Part shown: piece by piece, positions 35,151 through 47,496 of the stretch
Numbering within the stretch: the first letter of the stretch is position 1
How the letters are laid out: the number at the start of each line of letters is the position of its first letter
DNA from: Mucidula mucida
Taxonomy: Eukaryota > Basidiomycota > Agaricomycetes > Agaricales > Physalacriaceae
Reading direction: 5' to 3'
Length of the DNA: 64,000 bases
Assembly: GCA_015501055.1 (NCBI GenBank)
Contig: JADNYV010000015.1
Location: 124,001-188,000 of the forward strand
Position numbers and translations under genes: made by a program
The notes under the pieces: generated by a model
What the model was told of the DNA's origin: nothing
The model's database searches: none
Seen by the model: the letters and a program-made list of their open reading frames with translations, nothing else

Positions 35151-35685
35151 CTAGCGCCTAGCGTGATGCCTTATCCTCGCCTGTCGCTCAGCTTCAGCCC
35201 GCTGGGCTTGTGCCAGTTGCTCCGCAACTCTTTGCCTTTCAAGCATAACACGTGCAGAGCGAATCCCATTCTTTGCGATGAAAGCATCATCGTTAGAGAT
35301 CGCTATTGCTGAAAACGAATGACTAACCTCCACATATTGCTCGAGAGTCTCGATTTCCAATTTGCACTGGGCGAAAGTGGCTATATCAAAATTGATATTC
35401 GCTATCAAGTCCTCTTCAGCGTAGCGTGCATCTTGTGACGGATACATCCTACACCAGCGGTCGACACGTTCCCGATAGCTAGTACACACTGTCAGCTTTG
35501 AGTGAAAGAGATCGAGGTATGGTTTACTTTGCGATCGGCGTCGAATGCAGCTTTACAGCGTCGAGAGGCAAACCTTGTTCACGGGCACGTTTGATGCCGG
35601 TCAAGAGATCGCCTGCTCTCTGGTAGAACTGCTCATAAGCCTCCATCGGAGGAGACGGAAAATATATTGGGCTGGGGTGGGCCAT
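35151..35685 (-). CDS. small hypothetical protein with C-terminal coiled coil
   Basis: The ATG at 35685 gives MAHPSPIYFPSPPMEAYEQF and an amphipathic stretch ending LHSTPIA. An intron (donor GTAAACC, acceptor ACTAG) joins to NYRERVDRWCRMYPSQD. A GT-AG interval of 57 bp after LEQYVE contains a CTAAC branch sequence and is a multiple of three, so it is probably spliced. The C terminus (SARVMLERQRVAEQLAQAQR) is a charged helix likely to form a coiled coil. A TATA box at 35744-35750 supports the start. Family not recognised. Confidence 0.6.
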
Positions 35686-35743
35686 TGGAAGAGGGAAAGG
35701 GCGCGTAGTGGGTAAACTGCGCTTTGACTCAGGACAAGCGGAC

Positions 35744-35750
35744 TTTTATA
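35744..35750 (-). promoter_or_regulatory. TATA box of the 35685 gene
   Basis: TATAAAA on the minus strand, about 59 bp upstream of the ATG at 35685. Confidence 0.5.
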
Positions 35751-36857
35751 CACAGCCGTGCAGGATTCACACACGCCTGTTGACAACGGCCAGTGCATTA
35801 TATCCTGGGAGAACAAGAAGGATAACAAAAGCGCCCATCAAAGATCAGCGTGGCGCAGAACAAGCGATTTCTTGTTCGGGCACAACACCTTGATATCCTG
35901 GCACACAGTATGACGCGACAATGCCATCTACAATCAGTAGCGCAGAGTTTTCAAAGAAAAATTGTCGTAGACTGACTGTGAAAGGCAACACACAAGAAAT
36001 AAGCGCCTCGGTGATCGTTGTTAGAATCTGCAACGTATGGGGTTTTCCGACGTATGTCGCTATTTTGGGACATGCACGAAATCGATGGGCGCTTGCAAAA
36101 CAGTCGTCAGCTGCAGATCCCGGTGGCATCTTCAAAGTAAACCATGTCCTCGAATTGTAATTGCACGCCTATACACACCGGTCCTGAATAGCATGGATAG
36201 ATTGATCGCTTTCCCAGTGATTACTTGAACGACTTCAGGCTCTGGGGGATGAATTCAGGCGGACAAAGATGCTTGTCGCGAGACGGACAATTTTCCGGCG
36301 AGTTGTTCAGGACACGGCTGCCTTGTCTGGCTTCGACAAACTGGCATCGCTTGGTGGTCAACGTCCAGTTTCGATTACTGTCGTACTCGGGCTGATCAAA
36401 ATGTGTGATGGTTTGCGTCCAAGAGGGTGTAGGCTCTCACGCGACGAAATTGATCGCGATCGCCGCCGACAGCGCCTGACCTTCGACGATCATCTCGTCT
36501 GTTGAGGTACGATAAAAATGGCAAGTCCTGTTACAGAAGGAAAGGTCCAACTAGAAGGCTCGCCCAAAATATCTCGTTCACAACGTTAAGATTGCGGAAC
36601 TTGCCCGATCGCTGCCTAGTCGTTGGTCTGAATGCCGATTTCTCTCTCGTAAAACACCGCGGCTTCGATGTCAATCACTTCCACATTCTGCGCATGCTTT
36701 GCTTTATCCTTCACACAATCCGTGGGATGCCATCAACTTCTACAGTGCTGTCGTGACTTAGGGCTGTCGAATTAACAGTACTGTGGAATTCTGCGTCCTC
36801 TTCTGCTGTGATGTGCTGTAACTCTCAACTCACACCTTACCAGCTACGCTCACGAGC
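35751..36857. other. gene-free interval
   Basis: Only short frames. No motif, RNA or repeat noticed. Confidence 0.4.
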
Positions 36858-38128
36858 ATGCCTACACTCTCCGAGAAGCTTGGATACTCTACGGACGACG
36901 TTGTGTACGAGCTGGACATTCTATTCCAATCTCAATTGCTTGGGATCTTCGCTCATGGAATCTACACCGCAGTCTATATTATGGCGCTTTACCAGATCTG
37001 TACGTCGACGCTTTTCTTCCCCCATGAAGCTTGTGGCTAATTAATCCGTATTGCAGCGATGCAAAAATCCTATCCAATGTCGCGTCGCATTACCTTTGTG
37101 TTGATCATCACCATTATGTGGGCCCTAGCCTCGCTCGTCTTCGGGATCAACTGGAGACTGCTGGACATCACTTACGTCGTGTATGCGGACACGAGAGAAA
37201 GTACATTCGACGCAATGATGACTGGTGCAGGCTTTTTAGATCGCCGTCACGTTCTCATCATAAGCTCTGTCGCGGAAATCGTCAATATTTTACTCGCCGA
37301 GTCCATCATTGTGCGTAGCATTATCCCCGAGTATCCCCCTTAGATTGATTAGCCAAAGATTCGGAGATGCTGGACAGTTTACGCGTGCAACTGGAAAGTG
37401 ATTGCCCTTCCTTGCCTAACGTTTACGGTTGAGATGAGTACGTGTTTTCGTGAAGTTTAGCATGCATGTTTTGATCAAAACGGATCCTCAGTCAGCATTT
37501 TCGTTCGCTTCGCTTCTCATCTTTCCGAGCTACCCCATATTAATACCCCCAACACCCACAAGATGCAATGGGGAGTGGTTCATTATTCAATGACACTCTT
37601 CACAAACTTGTTCTGCACCTCCGCCATCATCTTCCGCATCATCCGCCTGACTGGTCTATCAAGAGCTTTCCGGACTTATCATGGTATCATCGAAATCCTC
37701 TCCGAGTCTGCCCTCCTGTATACCGTCATATATACTGTATACATTGGGATGTATATACACGACACCTCCAGTGGCGCAGAGTTTGCGCAGTGCTATTCAT
37801 ATCCTGCAACGTTACTCGGACCGATTACTGTAAGTCCCCTACCAGTGTTTCGTCTTTCAGCCGAAGTAGTGAGATTCTCTAGGGAATCGCGCCCGCACTC
37901 ATTATCGCGCGTGTAGCTGCGGGCCATTCGCGGCCAAATGACTCGTGGATGCAGAGCGTATCCCGCGATACAGCATCAATGCACTTCCAAGTGCAACGTC
38001 CTCATTCGTCGTGGACAGAGTCTTCCATGGATATCGACTTGGAGCGCCCTGCCCCTTCCGTGTCACCAATCTCGCCGCATTTCGTACTATATCAGGAGCA
38101 AACATGTTCACAGTCAATAAAGTACTGA
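36858..38128 (+). CDS. seven-helix integral membrane protein, basidiomycete-specific type
   Basis: ATG 36858 (MPTLSEKLGYSTDDVVYELD). Helices appear in order as LLGIFAHGIYTAVYIMALYQ, ITFVLIITIMWALASLVFGI, HVLIISSVAEIVNILLAESI, WKVIALPCLTFTV, YSMTLFTNLFCTSAIIFRII, ALLYTVIYTVYIGMYIHDT and TLLGPITGIAPALIIARVAA. The ESII-xWRCWTVY-xNWKV segment (after an intron near 37313-37352) is the hallmark shared with many mushroom membrane proteins. The last intron (about 37829-37882) removes a stop-free stretch. The tail is serine-rich, and the stop is at 38126-38128. About five introns. Function and ligand unknown; the same broad group as the 2531 gene. Confidence 0.82.
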
Positions 38129-38645
38129 TTATTGAAGGAGGGCGTCATGGTTTTTGAGCATTATCTTTGAAGAGCTCGTAAGGAAGATGCTAGTGTGAGC
38201 CGAACTTTTCCGTTCTCGCCAGTCGCGGTTGGCGCACTGAGCGGCCATTCATGCCATCCGACATGGTTGCCGGCTGCATTGGCATGTCGGACGGGTTAAC
38301 TTACATGACAATAATTTACAGTTCAATCCGGTCTCCGACCATTCTCACCAGAGTCACCACCACAATATCTTGTAGGTTTCAATCAATTATGTGATACGGA
38401 CACGCGTAGCACGGAGGTTATAGTGTACACAGGCTTCGAATATACACCTTATCTGAAGACCACCATCATCGTGTCTGAGCGACTAGCCGAGTCCTTGTAC
38501 CTACGATCTGGTGTCCTTCAACAAGAACAGTCGCCACACCATTTGCTATAGTGAAGTACAGAACATGAGGTTTGTATCGAGACATTCATTCCCTGACAAG
38601 GATGCCTGAATACTTACTGCTTCGGAAAGGTCTCACCGGCAAGAG
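38129..38645. other. intergenic spacer
   Basis: No coding or structural feature seen. Confidence 0.4.
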
Positions 38646-39244
38646 ATGCGGATTGAGCTTGATTTCAAGTTAAGCGCCGAGGTGCACCAATTGGAATTGG
38701 AGAGGATATGTTATGACTATTACGCTGATCCACCTCATATAACCCTTCTCCTCGGAACATACAATTTACGACAGAGTGGCATCTTGGAGGACATTCTGCA
38801 AAAAGCATGTCATGCAAAATCATCTTGGAGTTTCGAATTGCTGAGGAGCCCACGGGTATACGAGAATAAAAGAGGCGTTTATCTCCCGGTGAACCCCAGG
38901 CTTGGTTCTAAGGATATGTTCAAGCTGCGGAAGAGCCTTCTGTCATCGTTCAAGTACGTACGTCAATTGAATTCTTTGGGAAGTCAACTTACATGAAGGA
39001 CAGAGCTAACACAACGTTCACCTTGCGCGATACGCTCGCTTCTCAATGCGATTGGGAACCACACGTCACAGTGTATCGCAGAGTGGGGCGAGATAGAGAC
39101 TCGCTTTCAGCTGCGCGTGCGGCGAAGGAAATTAGATGGGACTTGGAGTGGCTGGACTCCTTGGTAGGAGACGCATACGGTGTTTCGCTTTGGCACGATG
39201 ACATGCGCCAAAGGCAATTCTTGTTCTCGGACAACATTAAATGA
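38646..39244 (+). CDS. 2H phosphoesterase / 2'-5' RNA ligase-like protein
   Basis: Small protein of about 180 residues with the two His-x-Thr motifs that define the 2H phosphoesterase superfamily. PPHITLLLG is near residue 30, and EPHVTVYRR comes after the intron. ATG 38646 starts MRIELDFKLSAEVHQLE, the usual beginning of the fungal members. YENKRGVYLPVNP forms the central strand region. One intron (about 38954-39004, donor GTACGT) joins SSFK to ANTTFTLRDTL in frame. The C terminus (LEWLDSLVGDAYGVSLWHDD) ends at 39244. Family members act on 2'-5' or cyclic phosphodiester bonds in RNA; the substrate here is unknown. It is tail to tail with the dehydrogenase at 39423. Confidence 0.82.
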
Positions 39245-39422
39245 AGCGTCGGGTACCAATGGTCCTTTAAGGGCGCAAGTGGCCCATGAAATTTGAATCG
39301 AGTTGGTAGGTGGAAAATCTCTTCGATGATTGGTCTCTGCTGATACATATCCAAGTCAAATACCTTATACTAGTAGTACATTCATGAAAACAGATCGAAG
39401 CAAAAATGAACGATGGTCATTA

Positions 39423-40632
39423 TCATGTCGTTGCTGGGTCGACTTTCAAAACGACCTTTCCTCGAGCCCTCCTGGACATGATACGTTCGTACGCAGCCAG
39501 CGCGTCGTCAAAGCCATAAACCGAATCGACTATAGGCTTAAGCTTTCCTTCCTCCACGAGCTGCACCAGCTGCTTGAAATCGGAAGGGTTATGTTTGACG
39601 AGGATAATCCTAGCCGAAGTCAATCGAGACTCATTCAATGTTCATAACAACACACTTATACGTCCGCGGGATACCTCCAAGCCAAGCTGGCCAGCTGATG
39701 GCGAAGGCAGTCTTGATGATAGGCACGAATGGACGGAGACCCTGAACCGGTCCAGAGGAGACGAATACACCTCCGGGTGCGAGGTACGCCGCGCAATGAG
39801 TAAACAGTGCGGGATCCGTTAGCCCCACTAAATTCGAGAAATATCACTGTCAGCAAACATTGAATGCAGAACCACCCGAAGAAAAACTAACCCGCATCAA
39901 AGATCATATGGAATTTGGGAGACGGCGGGTTTTTCGTCAAGTATTTGTGTAGGGGTTCCTTCGTATAATCGATGAACTCGTCGGCGCCTAGACTGCGAAC
40001 GAAATCTTCGTTCTTTTCGGATGCGGTGGCGACGATACGACCAGCCCCTTTCGCTTTTGCAATTTGGACAGTGAAAGCCCCGACCGAACTACTGGCCCCG
40101 TTGACTAGTATCGTCTGGCCCGCTTCAAAACCTCCAGCTTTGAAAAGTGCCTGCCAAGCTGTCTGGGCTGCCAGCGTGAAGCCGGCAGCTTCAGTCGGGG
40201 TAACGTTCCTCGGCCTCAAAGCGAGCGCATTGGCAGGGACACGAGCGTATTGTTGGAGAGCGCCTTGTTTCGTAGCCGCAGCCTTGTCTGCAGGGATAAA
40301 TCCAAATACTTCGTCGCCGGCGTGGAATTCGCTATCGTTACCGTCCTCGATAACGCCAGAAAGGTCATACTCTGGAGGGTAAGGTCGTTTGGTCATCCAG
40401 TTGGGTAGCAGTTTCATTAGTTTGTATCCTCTAAATTGACGTCAATATTCTGGGAATGATAGGGGTATTTTGTAAGAGCTCACAAGGGATTCAATGCAAC
40501 TGCTTGAACCTTCACAAGCACTTCACCCTTTTCCGGTTTGTCCGGGACTGGCCAATCTGGGTGGAGGCGCAGCGCATCCTTGGGAAGACCTTGCCTCTCG
40601 ACGATCCACGCTTGTTGTGTCTGTGGAGTCAT
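39423..40632 (-). CDS. zinc-independent MDR dehydrogenase / quinone-oxidoreductase-like protein
   Basis: NAD(P)H-dependent reductase of the medium-chain dehydrogenase family. MTPQTQQAWIVERQG starts at ATG 40632. An ATG at 40677 is in frame, but the TATAAG box at 40679-40684 makes the inner start likelier. EKGEVLVKVQAVALNPL is the GroES-like strand. After an intron comes GYKLMKLLPNWMTKRPYP and PEYDLSGVIED. The cofactor site is ILVNGASSSVGAFTVQIAKA, a glycine-rich turn with the GASSSVG signature. FHMIFDAG and GLTDPALFTHCAAYLAPGG follow further introns. The C terminus FDDALAAYERIMSRRARGKV matches the family ending. No catalytic zinc cysteines are seen, in line with quinone-reductase or enoyl-reductase types. 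About 340 residues, four exons, apparently intact. Confidence 0.9.
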
Positions 40633-40678
40633 TGTGCGAAAAATTGGGAATTGTCGGCTCACGTCAAAAGCACGCATT

Positions 40679-40684
40679 CTTATA
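40679..40684 (-). promoter_or_regulatory. TATA-like element of the dehydrogenase gene
   Basis: TATAAG on the minus strand, 47 bp before the ATG at 40632. Confidence 0.4.
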
Positions 40685-43330
40685 CGAAACAGCAGAAGGT
40701 CCTAGAAGGCGTTGATGACACTTTCTCAGTGAAGCGTCATGACAGCTGACAGTCCTGAGAGCGTCCTAGATCTTCCATAGGCCAGGCTCCGCCAAGTTCT
40801 GGTGGTGACCGTTTTCTGTGGGAGGAAGTGAACGGTTGATAACGACGACGCACAGTTGCATCATATTTCTCCGACGACCGAGAGTTATCCGGTTGCCTTC
40901 CGGTAGATGGAACTCCTTCCAGTAATACTTGGTGGATATAAGTAGCAAAGTTCATGGGAAGAGAAGATGGCGCGGAATAGAGTCAATATTGCGAGTAGCG
41001 ATTGTGGAGAATGATAGACAGGATGCTTGGAGACGAGGGCCTTGAGACAACGAATCAGACTGTGGTGGTTTCGAGCCATTTCAGTGAAAATTTCAGAACT
41101 TGATGCTGAACCTCGTCTAGTCACCTGATCTCCGTAAAAAGTCCTAGACAATCGAGGACGATCTTCATGAATACCACCATATGAGAGGTGTCTGGATTGC
41201 CCTTAAGAGTCAGAACCAAGTCAGAACAGTGACCTCCGGGCCGAAGTGGGCTTCAGCTTTAGGGCCGGCTGATACGTGTTCAAAACACATGGCTATGATC
41301 GCCACCTTTCTTTTCTTCTCTGCCAACTAGCACTGCGCAATCGTACTTCTGAGAGGCCCGAGCTGTCTGCCATTATGTATCCCACTTCAATTTTACCTCT
41401 TGTGCTGCAGAACTGGGCTAGACTCGACAGTTTGACGGAACAAATCAGACTCTTACTCTTTCACTACTCCTGGTTTTCTTATCTGACTTATACCTGGACA
41501 ATTCTCTTCTACCTTGCCTTGGAACAAATCCTTCTCACCTCGTTGGCCTGTCCGCTTCCCGGCGTAAGAATAAGTTGCCCTCCCTACTTCACTTCTACGT
41601 TGCGCTGCCTGAACGTTGGTAAGGTTCGCATGTATAAACCTACATACATGAAAACTTGGGGACTCAAGTTGCCAAGCGTACACAATGAGTCCAATGCTTG
41701 ATGTATTCAGAGTGCTGGTGACAGGTACTATAGATGGCGATGTTATTCTTTCTTCCGCGACGGAGACAAAACCACGCCTTCGCCGGTCCAAGTATCCCTA
41801 CTGGAACCGCAGGTCAGTGAGTTCCGAAACGCAGGGATTGCAATCTAGCTCCTTGGCACACTCGCCACCTTCCGGATTTCCACTTACCGGCGCTCTGTTT
41901 GATGGGGAGGGGTGGGGACGGCCACGAACGCCAGAGTGCCCGCGGGCGCTCAAGTAGTATGTGTTCGGTATCGCTCTCTCCGATGTTCACCTCATCAGGC
42001 TTTACAAAGAAACAGCTAGTATGAGGAAGAAGTAAGTATGGAACTGTCATCATTCTTCAAGTCACTGACGCAGCACAATCCAGATTCCAGAGTAGCTCCT
42101 CAAATAACTGATACGCAGCGGTCATACTGCCCGGTCGCCATGGTCACCTATGTGGTTAGAAGAAACGCGCCACCGGAAGGCGGCGTCGATGGCTTCCTCA
42201 GGATGGTCACCTGCATCGCCTGTCAGAGCATTCCGGTCAAGTTGTATTGCTGGGACCAAATGGCGGGCATGGTAGAGCGGTCGAGCCGACCACGTCTTAG
42301 GATTGGATGAGCTCGCGCGATATGTGAACTATATTGTGGTCACACGAGGACAAAGGCAGAGCGGGGTCGCTTGGCGACTGTGATGAGGAGAGGAGAGCGC
42401 GCGAGGCTAGAAAGCTGTCCGACCTTCTCGCGATGCATGAGTCGTGCGCTCTGGCTTCCGTTATTTATTATCACCTTCTTTTCTTTATAAGCGCTATGTT
42501 TCATCCCATCACGTACTGCTATACACATGTATCTCTCTCGAATGTAACTGTTTATGGAATAGTCAGACTCGCTAGTGCTTGAAAAGAGGGAGGACAACGG
42601 CACACGGTCGGTTATAAATTGGCTGCGAATGGGTATGTCCTTGAAGACCGCGTCCCAACCGGAGTGTTCCCTGAGGTATTCGATGAATATCGATCGACTT
42701 GACGGATCTTAATTGAAGGTCATCACCAAAATTTCCTGATGAATCGGACATTGGAGGCGTTCTTGAACTCGAAAACTCCACGTTGTGGCAAGATGGCTGC
42801 TAGCCGACTGGAGATTCTCTCCCTGAACCGGAGTCATTTCCGAAGGCGCGATTGAAGGGGTACATTGTAGTTTCTGAAGCAGGAACCACGCAGCTGATTA
42901 TATCAAAACATTTCAGCGCTGTGGCTGGAGAATAAGAATCACCATTAGGCCCACAGCGCCACAGTAAGCACTGGTCAGGCACGTGAGACTGTTCCTTCCA
43001 CTACGTTGAAAGAACCCTCGAAAAATGGATATACTTACTCTCGAAGGAAGTCTCGTTTACTACCAGGCCAAATAGTAACATGAAGATGATTCTTGAGGAG
43101 CTGCTGAAAGGGAGCCACATACTATGCGCGGTTGACGAATGGGGATTTCCTCTCAATGGTATGAACAATTCCAGGATAATAGTACTAAGTATCATGATGT
43201 CGTGGAAATGAATTGAAGTAACAATATCTTCCGAGGTCGTACTAGGGAAACTACTTTATACATGCACACAGATTACTTGAGTAACGTACAATAACAATTA
43301 ACTATCATAGAACCAAGACCTCGAGTGGGT
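40685..43330. other. long gene-free interval
   Basis: About 2.6 kb with only unsupported frames of up to 140 codons on both strands. No family motif, RNA gene or clear repeat was recognised. Confidence 0.4.
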
Positions 43331-44231
43331 CTACTCATCGACAAAATCGGAATCAGATGTCGGGTCGACATCATCCATCGCTTCCGTCGGATTCATCACA
43401 AAAGCAATCCTCATCTTCTCCGGCGCGCGTTGCCTCAAGCAAATAGACGCCTCTCCCTCATCCTCCTCGCTGCCCGCGCTCATAATCCTGCGCTTCTTCG
43501 TCTTACAGCTAACGTTCGTCTTCTCCGGCTCTTCCTCTTCCCCTTCTCTCATACTCCACACAACACCATGCTTCCTCTGCATATGCCTCCTCAGCGAATC
43601 CGGGCGGCTGAGCTTCTTGGGGCACACTGTACACTGAAGCTTCTCCCCATGCCGCTCCGACCTCTTGCGGTGTCGATTGATATCGTACTTGCGCCTGAAC
43701 CGCTGCTGACAGCCGTCCAGGCCACATACAAAGTCCCCGTCAACCTCGAGCTCGTAGGACCGGGATTTAGACTTCTTCACGGACGACTCGACTTTCTTCT
43801 TCTTCTTATTCTCGGACTTTGCGCACTCGGCGGTCGGTCGAGATAAGATTGTGCGCGGAGCAGGGATCCGTATCGTCAATCTCGGCAGGCTCTCGGGATC
43901 GTCCTCATTGGCGCTGCCATCATTAGCATTCGGGCTGTTAAACGGAGTAGCTATCGAGATTGGAGGCAGTTAGCCGGTGCCAGCGGAGGAAAATGGCTGT
44001 AGACACACCTTCCTTGGTGCGTGGACGTTTAATGACGGGGCTGTAATCAGACGTGCGTCTCCGCTTAATCTGGGTTACAGCTATATCGGTCGGGGTTGGG
44101 CTCGCACGAAAAGTAACAGGGCTAGTGTGATCGTTGGAGGCGTCGCTTACGCGTGTTTCGTGGTCCAGCGGCGGATCATGCGAAGTTGACGGGTTGATTG
44201 AGGAGATTCGGTCGATGCGCGGGACAGGCAT
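43331..44231 (-). CDS. C2H2 zinc-finger protein, putative transcription factor
   Basis: ATG 44231 (MPVPRIDRISSINPSTSHDP) opens a Ser/Pro-rich region with basic nuclear-signal-like clusters (IKRRRTSDYSPVIKRPRTK). One intron (about 43950-44008, donor GTGTGT) joins in frame to ATPFNSPNANDGSANEDD. A lysine-rich block, KKKKKVESSVKKSKSRS, precedes two zinc fingers. CGLDGCQQRFRRKYDINRH is C-x4-C-x12-H with a second His six residues on. CTVCPKKLSRPDSLRRH then MQRKH is a canonical C-x2-C-x12-H-x4-H finger. An acidic C-terminal tail (GSEEDEGEAS, DDVDPTSDSDFVDE) may activate transcription. Around 280 residues. Targets unknown. Confidence 0.85.
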
Positions 44232-45489
44232 TGCAGGGTGGGGGTAAAAGGTGTGAATGTGCCTGTCAGCAGTAAGGTCAGGAACATTGTAATGTCGACT
44301 TGTAAGTCCGTTAGCTTACATGGCAATGTCATGTATCTGGGGGGGGTGAAATTGAGACGGCAACACGCACGTTGTCTAGATCCACCATAAATATGGCGGG
44401 AATAAGGGCGAAAAAGAACAAGAAGGCTGATCTCAGCCACAAAAGTATTGTGTAACAAGCAAATGTTGATCCAAAGAATAACAAGGAGCTGTACTTCGGC
44501 CGTTTTGGGAAAGGACTACGGAGAATGGACGGGAAGCTTGCCGTGCGCATTTTCATACTTGCTTGCAGTCATGCGGTAAACAATGGGACCTATCAAAGGC
44601 AGGCGCCGTGAACTCGGGGAAATCAACCGAGAAAGGCGCCGTGGGAACTTGTTGCACACAGTCGTTGGGACACAGAGGTGAAGAGCATTCAAGGGACTCG
44701 GATGAAATAAAAGACACATCCGACCTTCTGAAAAAGGCGCTACAAAAGTTTTCGTGACCGCAAATAAGAACCGTGGAGAAGTGCATACACACGGCGGCGG
44801 GCAGCCCTACATGGAGGCTTTTGCGTATGGACAAATATGCCGTCAATGAGTGAGGAAAGGGACAAGGACAGTTGCGTAATAAAGCTCTATGCGTCGTTAA
44901 CGAAAGAAATCGGTGGGTGGAGTTGACTATGAAAGTAATTTATTAGAGAGCAATGTAGGTACCTGGAATGACTTACAGGAATACAGCGATTCGGACACTG
45001 CACGTGGGTCGTCCTTCAAGAAGTAAGAGATGTCCGGAATCGCCTTGAAGGTGTGGTACAGGTGGCGGTGAAGGTGATATGGTTGGAGTTTATCTGAGAT
45101 TTGCGATACGGGTCACGACAATAGTCTGGGTGGCCGTTATGACATCTTTGGGATGAATCCCCAAACCTCCCCGCGTTGACACGAAGCGAACCACCGCCTC
45201 ACTCTGATGGTTGTCGTTCCAGAGCGCAAATCTAGACGGAGGGTATACGTTTGATAGTTCCTATCCGGGCCTTCTCACCCACGCGTTTGTCTGCCCTTGC
45301 GATTCAACTTCGCCTTTACATCGCATGTGGCGCACTTCAAGAGATCGTCTTGCCCGGTCTTCTTGTCCAAGCCCAAGTCAGGGAGAGTTCCAATGGCATC
45401 TCGATAGACTGTTAGAGCATCACAACCGATCAAAACTGGTATTCGGAACCCATGCGGTTCTTGCGTGTCCATGGAGGGAAATGTACCCA
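44232..45489. other. gene-free interval
   Basis: Upstream flank of the C2H2 gene and unsupported short frames. Nothing recognised. Confidence 0.4.
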
Positions 45490-46227
45490 TCATTCTTTGC
45501 TAAGGATGGGGTTTAAACACATGCCGACCTCATGGTTCATGCTAAGAGCTGCCAAGTACCCAAATTGGGAGAAGACCTCGAGTGCTCCTTTAAATAGGCC
45601 GGTGTAACTCCCTTTAGATGCGGACTCCAATGCTTGACTGCGCGCCCGCCGACGAAACAAGGTATATCCGATCGCGACAGCTCCATTAGTGCCAAACACC
45701 ATCTAAACTGTCTTGGTCAGATTGCTAGAAGGCGGCGCTCTGTATACCGTCATCTGTATGTTAAAATGACGAGAATTTCGGCCAGCATCGTGGACATGAC
45801 AGCGGGAACTGCAACGTACATCCTAGGCCGTCAGCAAGGACTCTTCGGCAGTGGATCGACATACTTTGATTCCCCTGGGAGGCTGTCCTTTTGCCTCGCG
45901 TCTGCGGGCTGGAAGGTCAAGAGATGAAATACGTGACTATATCATCAGATCGCGGAAGATGTAGATGGAGCAAGAAACGACGGCCCACTGCAGGTAACCT
46001 TAGTCGAACAAGCGTTATCGTGACCAGATTTTGAACAACGTTCAGCCGATGAAAGGCCATTGATCTGCGGTAGAGTATGGCACGATAACGTGGGCCTGGG
46101 GGCACGTCGGGCAGAGCAGTGATGGCATCGTTGAACTCGGAGGCTTCGACACACAGATTGTTGGATCTGTAATGTCCGTCCTCAGCTGAGGAACAACCGC
46201 GACGTGTCCAGGGTTGGATTGCGACAT
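45490..46227 (-). other. possible remnant of a membrane-protein gene
   Basis: Minus-strand fragments PAVMSTMLAEILVILT, followed after a frame break by MVFGTNGAVAIGYTLFRRR, vaguely resemble helices of the mushroom seven-helix proteins (AEILVIL is a common start of helix 3). Upstream, EFNDAITALPDVPPGPR is in yet another frame. Stops separate the pieces and no consistent splicing was found. Could be decayed coding DNA; low certainty. Confidence 0.2.
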
Positions 46228-46648
46228 GCCTAGATGCTAAGCCGAATTTGAGCTAGCTTTGGGCGCGATATCAGTATGGAATAGTAAACATGCGTGGACG
46301 TGCCTACCTAGCAGAGAGCTTCTCTGAAGCATGTCGAAGCGACGAGCGTGAGGAAGCCCCCACCTCCAAGTGACAACAGAGAGGCGTTTCAGCGCTGCAT
46401 GTTGCTGTGCAGCTCAGAGTCAGGGTGAAATTCGGCGTGACTAAATCATTGCCAGTATGGTAAGCTGCGACAGAATTATGTGAAATATACAACAATTGAA
46501 TAAACGCAAAAGTTCGAGGCATGGAGTTATTAATGTGTGGATAGAGCGTATTAACACGCGGTTAAGATGGTGGCTGCGATAGGGAGATCCGTGCAAAACG
46601 ACAAGATCCGTGGCGCAGGTGACGTGCTGATGGATGGATGGATGGATG

Positions 46649-47453
46649 CTACCTCCGGTCGGCATCGCTGTATCTGCGAGCCTGAGGGTCTGGAGGGGGA
46701 GGTAGCCGCTCAGAGGAAGTATGCTGGCTTGGGGTGGCGCGCTGTGAATAAGTAGGAGACTGGAGAGCCGGCGGATGCCGAGATTGGGAGTATTCGGGGG
46801 CTGGACCGGAGCGCGGCGGGGGCGGTTGGGACTGGGAGGAATAGTGAGGTGGCGGCGGGGGCTGGCGGATCGGCGAAAGTGTCGATGATCCCGAGGTGCC
46901 GGCTTCGGGCGGCTTTGATGAATACGATGACGGGCCGGCGGCGTATGACGCGCTAGAGGGGTAGCCGCCTGAGGGGGTGCGCTGGTGGTACGCGTAGGAC
47001 GTGGATGCCGATGGATATGCCGATGAAGAGTAGGACGACGGCGGATACGGCGAATACGGCACAGTAGATGGGCCGGCGGTGGATGTCGACGGCGCGCTCG
47101 CAGACGTGCCGCCACTGAGACGCTGCACCAAAGCCTCCAGCTGGGTGACACGCTCCCGGAGTTCGTCATATTCCTGCCGCGTCACGTACTTCTCCGCAGG
47201 CTCCGCTGGACTCCAGACGCATTTGCTCTGCTCGCCGCGACGTGTGCACGGCGCGCAGGGCTGGTTTCTGTCGCACCGTATCTTGCGCCGTTTGCATTCT
47301 ACAGTCCCAATCAGTTCGGGCTCGTCATCGACAGCGTCGGGCCGAGAACGCACCAGTGCAGCTAAGCGCCTGTCTTCTTCTCTTCTTCTTTGGCGGCTCT
47401 TCCTCCTCTTCCTCCTCTTCGTCACGGTACAGCTGGCGTATGGATGGGAGCAT
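46649..47453 (-). CDS. Zn2Cys6 binuclear-cluster transcription factor
   Basis: Fungal-specific DNA-binding regulator. ATG 47453 (MLPSIRQLYRDEEEEEE) leads through an acidic run and PPKKKRRRQALSCT. A 55-bp intron (about 47297-47351, donor GTGCGT) then completes CTECKRRKIRCDRNQPC followed by APCTRRGEQSKC. The cysteine spacing C-x2-C-x6-C-x5-C-x2-C-x8-C is exactly the Gal4-type cluster. YDELRERVTQLEALVQRL is a dimerising coiled coil. The rest is a Ser/Pro/Tyr-rich low-complexity tail (for example YPPSSYSSSAYPSASTSYAY) ending at 46649. No fungal-specific middle homology region is present, so the protein is short for the class. A final exon after DADR cannot be excluded, because AG-GTAGCA there could be a donor. 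A TATA-like run lies at 47491. Confidence 0.88.
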
Positions 47454-47496
47454 CAGCGAGTGTGGCCGGGAGCCATCCCTTATTGTTGTGTATATA